Assembly (NCBI GenBank): GCA_018402095.1
Contig: JAGYJO010000046.1
Coordinates: 1 to 10,018, forward strand
Direction of reading: 5' to 3'
Length of the DNA stretch: 10,018 bases
From: a bacterium
GTDB taxonomy: Bacteria > Margulisbacteria > Marinamargulisbacteria > SXXA01
A model generated the notes under the pieces. The model was not told the origin of the DNA, did not search any database, and saw nothing but the letters and a program-made list of their open reading frames with translations. A program made the position numbers and the translations under genes. Shown here piece after piece: positions 6,749 to 10,018 of this stretch. Each line of letters begins with the position of its first letter. Within the stretch, counting starts at the first letter, position 1.

Positions 6749-9046
6749 TTGGATATGTTTTTTTTGTGTATGGTGTTGATGATTCCCCTTACTGTTGTGA
6801 TGGGGCTTCTTACTTTTGGTTATTGGTTTTTTTTGAATAAATCAGATTCGGATACGTCGAGTATCTCGGAGATTACGGGGTTTATTCATCAGTGTGCTGG
6901 GATTTTTCTGCGTCAGCAATATCGTATTGTTTTCAAAATTCTGGTGCTTCTGTCTGGGTTGATGTTTCTCGGTAGTTTTTTGGGACACTTTAATCACTTC
7001 TTTGGCTTGGTGATTTTCACCGGGGGACTATGGGGCGGTGTGATTGGCTATTTTGGTTTGAAGTTTAGCATCGCGGCCTCGGCCAAGGTTGTTGAAAAAG
7101 TACAGTCTAATCCGCAGCTGGGCGCGCGGTTTTTATATGTGTCGAGCTCTGTTTTGGTGACCCTTTGTATCAGTGTGTTGCTGGCAGATATGGGGCTGTG
7201 GCTATTGATTTTGAGTTGGGTGTTTGATCACAATTTTCTGGGTTTAAGTCTGCCTATTCTCAAGAAAATATCGTATTTTCAGACCTGGGAACCTGATATT
7301 GTGAACGCGCCAATTTTCATACAGCTGAAATATGAGTTGATGGCGGTTATTTTGATGAGTTACGCCATAGGTGCCTCTGTGCAGGCGATGATCACCCGTG
7401 TGGTAGGTGGTATCTTTCGTGTGAGTACCCATATGGGCGCGGAAAATGCGTTTATCAATTCCACGATTCCTTTGCCCGAAGATGATATCCGTAATCCCGG
7501 TGTTTTTGCGGATATGGTGGGGCGTAATGTGTCTGGGGTGTCTGGCGTCTTGTCTGGAGTGATCCAGCTGGTTTCTGTTGCACTTGCTATCACGGCTTAT
7601 TTGGGGGTGTATCTTTTCGATGAATTGGCGTTGGGCACGACGGTGTTTGTTTTGCCATTTGTTGTTTTTGGAATAGGCTTTTTGAGTCAGATTGTGGCTG
7701 TTTGGGTCGTGTTGTTGGGTTCTGGTAGGCGTGATACAGCCGCTGATGGCTTTGCGAATCGTGTGAAACGGGGATTTGTTGTATCTGTGGGGGTGAATGT
7801 GTTTGGCTGTGCTGTGCTCGCTATGACACAAATAGTGCCCATATCCTTTGTTTTGGCGGCCTTTGTGGGTATCTTGGGCTCTACCTGTGTGTTGGTTTAT
7901 ATGTCCTTTTTTACCCGATGCAAAGGGTCTTCTGTGAACGCTATGCGTCGTGTCGAAGGGCTTGGGTCGACGATTTTGAAAGGTATTGAATTGGGGTTTG
8001 CCAGTTCTGGTGTACCTCTTTTGTGCACGGTTGCCACGTTGTTTTTGGCTTATTTTGTGACAAATGGTGCGCATAGTCTGGTTTCGGGCATGTATGGGGT
8101 GGCTATTTGCGCCGTTGCAGCCATTGGTAATAGCTTGTTTTTTCAAGGTATTGCCTGTGCCCAACCGATGGCATCCACGGGTGTTGGTCTGGCGCGGATG
8201 TTGCAGGATGAGACTGCTGTTGAAACCTTGTCGGACTGGGAGGCTACATCCAGTGGGGCGGGTACCGGTACGGATTATAGTTTGGGTATGTCGTTGTTCC
8301 TGATCATGGTGACGACGGTGACCGCTGTTTTGATTGTCTTGAAACATTGGGTGCATACGTTAGCCGGAGAAACAGGTGTTCAGATTGGAACCACCTATTT
8401 TAGCAATCATCCGATGACGGCCTATCCACATGCGATTATTGTGTCTGAGACGCATATCTTTGATTTGGCGACGATGTTGGGTATCAGTGTGATGAACCCC
8501 CAATTGATTATGGGTCTTCTTTTGGGGATAGTGACTGTGATTGTTATTGTGTTCCTATGTGTACGTCGGGTGTCTGTTTTGTCCGATAGTTTGGCCCGAA
8601 AAATCAGGACCGAGTTCCAAGAGAACCCAGATATAGCCTCTGGGGTTGTGTTGCCTCGCTATGGAGATACGATTCAAGACGCGACGGTATTTTCGTTGCA
8701 CGCGGTTATAGCGCCCTTTTTGGTGACATGTCTGATGGTGGTTTTTGTTTGTTTTGCCTTTGGGGTATCTGGTGCTATTGGCCATGTGTTTGGGTTGCTG
8801 CTAGGCGTTGTCATGATTAACTTTCCATTGGGCAGCAGTGCTTCTTTTTTGAAAAAGGCCCGCATACAGCCATCGACAGAGACCTCTATGGCGCAGGCTT
8901 CTGTTTTGAGAATATTGGGAAATACGTTCTCTGCTGTACCGGACTGTTTACAGCCTATTTTGAATACTGTGATGGTTTTTGTATTGAGCTTGGCGCTTTT
9001 GTTGACTGTTTTTTCTCTGAAATTCGGACACATGTTGGTGCTTTAG
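6749..9046 (+). CDS. Membrane-bound pyrophosphatase homologue lacking the catalytic residues
   Basis: A 765-residue protein with about 16 hydrophobic segments by eye, as in membrane-bound H+/Na+-pumping pyrophosphatases (HppA). Fold marks in order: IFLRQQYRIV (residues 52-61), GGLWGGVIGYFGLKFSIAA, IGASVQAMITRVVGGIF (207-223), PEDDIRNPG (243-251), MYGVAICAVAAIG, RTEF (620-623) before a PDYA-like PRYGD, and a C-terminal LKK (701-703). The active site is gone. DVGADLVGK aligns with HMGAENAFI (228-236). DNVGDNVGD becomes DMVGRNVSG (255-263). DAYGPIADNAGGIAEM becomes ACAQPMASTGVGLARM (469-484). GGAWDNAKK becomes GSSASFLKK (695-703). GDTVGD near 724-729 has no aspartate. The KGFAIGS lysine is also lost. 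It is an intact reading frame with codon use like the neighbouring genes, so it is not a decaying gene. PPi hydrolysis or pumping looks impossible. A scaffold, channel or sensor role is speculation. Two small genes follow in the same unit. Confidence 0.88.
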   Translation: MDMFFLCMVLMIPLTVVMGLLTFGYWFFLNKSDSDTSSISEITGFIHQCAGIFLRQQYRIVFKILVLLSGLMFLGSFLGHFNHFFGLVIFTGGLWGGVIGYFGLKFSIAASAKVVEKVQSNPQLGARFLYVSSSVLVTLCISVLLADMGLWLLILSWVFDHNFLGLSLPILKKISYFQTWEPDIVNAPIFIQLKYELMAVILMSYAIGASVQAMITRVVGGIFRVSTHMGAENAFINSTIPLPEDDIRNPGVFADMVGRNVSGVSGVLSGVIQLVSVALAITAYLGVYLFDELALGTTVFVLPFVVFGIGFLSQIVAVWVVLLGSGRRDTAADGFANRVKRGFVVSVGVNVFGCAVLAMTQIVPISFVLAAFVGILGSTCVLVYMSFFTRCKGSSVNAMRRVEGLGSTILKGIELGFASSGVPLLCTVATLFLAYFVTNGAHSLVSGMYGVAICAVAAIGNSLFFQGIACAQPMASTGVGLARMLQDETAVETLSDWEATSSGAGTGTDYSLGMSLFLIMVTTVTAVLIVLKHWVHTLAGETGVQIGTTYFSNHPMTAYPHAIIVSETHIFDLATMLGISVMNPQLIMGLLLGIVTVIVIVFLCVRRVSVLSDSLARKIRTEFQENPDIASGVVLPRYGDTIQDATVFSLHAVIAPFLVTCLMVVFVCFAFGVSGAIGHVFGLLLGVVMINFPLGSSASFLKKARIQPSTETSMAQASVLRILGNTFSAVPDCLQPILNTVMVFVLSLALLLTVFSLKFGHMLVL

Positions 9047-9055
9047 GGGAGTGTC

Positions 9056-9532
9056 ATGACAACAGATCAGAGGGATACAACTATGCACGAAACTGAAGTG
9101 GTTTTGCCCAAAGCGATTCCCATTAATATGCTGCAGATTGTTCGTTTGCAGGGTGCGTTACAGCTGAATGCTGTGCCTTCTGTGGCGACGCATTCGGCAT
9201 CTCAGATGGACGATGCTGTGAAAGCGTCCTTTTTGGAAGTGAGAAAATTCTTGGAAGACACACACCAGAAGGCTCTCTTGGTGACGGACAAGGGCAAAAC
9301 AGATCATGCTGATGACTATTTTGAATTACACATTCGGTCGGATGGGTTGCGGTTGCTTCAGCGGCATGTGTCGTCGAAGGTAGAGACGTGTTATTGCTTT
9401 GAAACGGGGGAACTGACGATTACAGGACGTGAGGGTGTCTCTCCCCAAGATTTGGGTGAATTTGCTTTGCGAGTGAAACGGATTTCGACCATGATTTCCG
9501 AAAATAAAGCCATTGTTGAGGAGGGGCACTAA
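9056..9532 (+). CDS. Hypothetical soluble protein coupled to the pyrophosphatase-like gene
   Basis: A 158-residue protein that I do not recognise. It has no signal peptide and no membrane segment. An N-terminal part rich in hydrophobic positions (PKAIPINMLQIVRLQGALQL, about residues 19-38) leads to a probable helix SFLEVRKFLEDTHQKALLV. Then come charged, strand-like segments (DDYFELHIRSDGLRLLQRHV; VETCYCFETGELTITG) and a C-terminal helix around LGEFALRVKRISTMISENKA. It begins 9 bp after the pyrophosphatase-like gene, with AGGGGAG at 9045-9051 before the ATG. An in-frame ATG at 9083 has its own AGAGGGA at 9069-9075 and could be the true start. Its stop overlaps the next ATG by one base. Position suggests a cytoplasmic partner of the membrane protein, which is inference only. 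Confidence 0.7.
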   Translation: MTTDQRDTTMHETEVVLPKAIPINMLQIVRLQGALQLNAVPSVATHSASQMDDAVKASFLEVRKFLEDTHQKALLVTDKGKTDHADDYFELHIRSDGLRLLQRHVSSKVETCYCFETGELTITGREGVSPQDLGEFALRVKRISTMISENKAIVEEGH

Positions 9533-10018
9533 TGTCACCAATATCATTTTCGCCGTCAGCTGCATTTACGGCGGTTGCGCAGAAAGTCGCGACGTCTACC
9601 GCGGCTTCTGCACCAGTCAAGACAGAGGGGTGGTCTGCAACGTTACAAAAAGGGGCGACATCTTTGCTGAAGGGCCTTGGGGATAGTCTTTTGACGGCAT
9701 CTAGGATGGCGCAGACGGGTGTTTCAGATTTTGTTAGTACGGTGAAGTCTACGTTTTCTTCGGATAGTGCTGTACAGGTAAAGCCTGACGCTGGTGATAG
9801 CAAGACAGACATGAGTCATTTAGACGTTGTGAAATCTGGATCCGATGACTTTGTGGATATGCCACAGTCTGAGACAAGGTCTAGAGCTGCTGGCTTTTCT
9901 GGTGGTGTTGGGGTGACGGTGGGTGCTGGGGCCGCTGTTTTGGCTGCGACTGGCAAAGGGGGAGAGATGCTCGACTCTGTGGTCGAATTGTCACTGTTTA
10001 ACGTGTACGACATTCTTC
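9532..10018 (+). CDS. Ser/Ala/Gly-rich hypothetical protein with glycine-zipper-like segment, truncated at window edge
   Basis: The frame is open from the ATG at 9532 to the window end (162 codons seen, no stop). The ATG overlaps the previous TAA (TAATG), and GAGGAGGGG at 9518-9526 is a strong ribosome-binding site. The first 30 residues are rich in Ser, Ala and Thr (MSPISFSPSAAFTAVAQKVA). Residues about 34-75 look like an amphipathic helix (LQKGATSLLKGLGDSLLTAS). An acidic linker (KSGSDDFVDMPQSE) precedes a Gly/Ala-rich hydrophobic stretch at 119-141 (GFSGGVGVTVGAGAAVLAAT), with glycines spaced as in glycine-zipper membrane helices. No family is recognised. The composition recalls secreted, surface or membrane-inserting proteins, but there is no classical N-terminal signal peptide. 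Coupling to the two genes upstream argues for a shared function. Confidence 0.7.
   Translation, partial: MSPISFSPSAAFTAVAQKVATSTAASAPVKTEGWSATLQKGATSLLKGLGDSLLTASRMAQTGVSDFVSTVKSTFSSDSAVQVKPDAGDSKTDMSHLDVVKSGSDDFVDMPQSETRSRAAGFSGGVGVTVGAGAAVLAATGKGGEMLDSVVELSLFNVYDIL

Noticed and set aside
7244..8356. 370-codon - strand open frame
   Set aside because: It is antisense to the pyrophosphatase-like gene. Its His/Arg/Thr-rich composition is what the complement of a G/T-rich membrane gene gives.

Overview
The window is bacterial DNA with every recognisable gene on the + strand. Spacing is tight, two start/stop junctions overlap by one base (TAATG), and the coding strand is visibly rich in G and T. 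The phylum cannot be fixed from the sequence. The gene set (leucine biosynthesis, a folate-salvage enzyme, VOC-fold proteins, a membrane-pyrophosphatase relative) fits a Gram-negative chromosome, and the hairpin-rich intergenic repeats resemble those of some alphaproteobacteria. The LeuB subtype does not point clearly to that group.

Bases 2-4115 are ordinary metabolism. leuA (5'-truncated by the window edge), a PhnB/YjdN-like VOC protein and leuB form one operon, with the VOC gene translationally coupled to leuB. A 5-formyltetrahydrofolate cyclo-ligase and a second, glyoxalase-like VOC protein follow. Two copies of a compound three-hairpin repeat lie at 3074-3173 (leuB/cyclo-ligase gap) and 4240-4329 (after the second VOC gene).

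Bases 4330-6748 are a gene graveyard. I see an unidentified short remnant (4415-4616), a heavily frameshifted DUF2806 gene (4767-5626) and a heavily frameshifted RhuM-family gene (5674-6674). DUF2806 and RhuM genes usually belong to the accessory genome, so this looks like a decayed horizontally acquired islet.

Bases 6749-10018 hold the most interesting part: an intact gene for a 765-residue polytopic protein that is recognisably a membrane-bound proton-pumping pyrophosphatase by fold and motif order, but in which nearly all pyrophosphate/Mg-binding acidic residues and catalytic lysines are replaced. It is followed at 9 bp by a 158-residue soluble protein of unknown function, which overlaps by one base a Ser/Ala/Gly-rich protein with a glycine-zipper-like segment that runs off the window. 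The three look like one transcription unit built around a catalytically dead pyrophosphatase paralogue. What it does is unknown.
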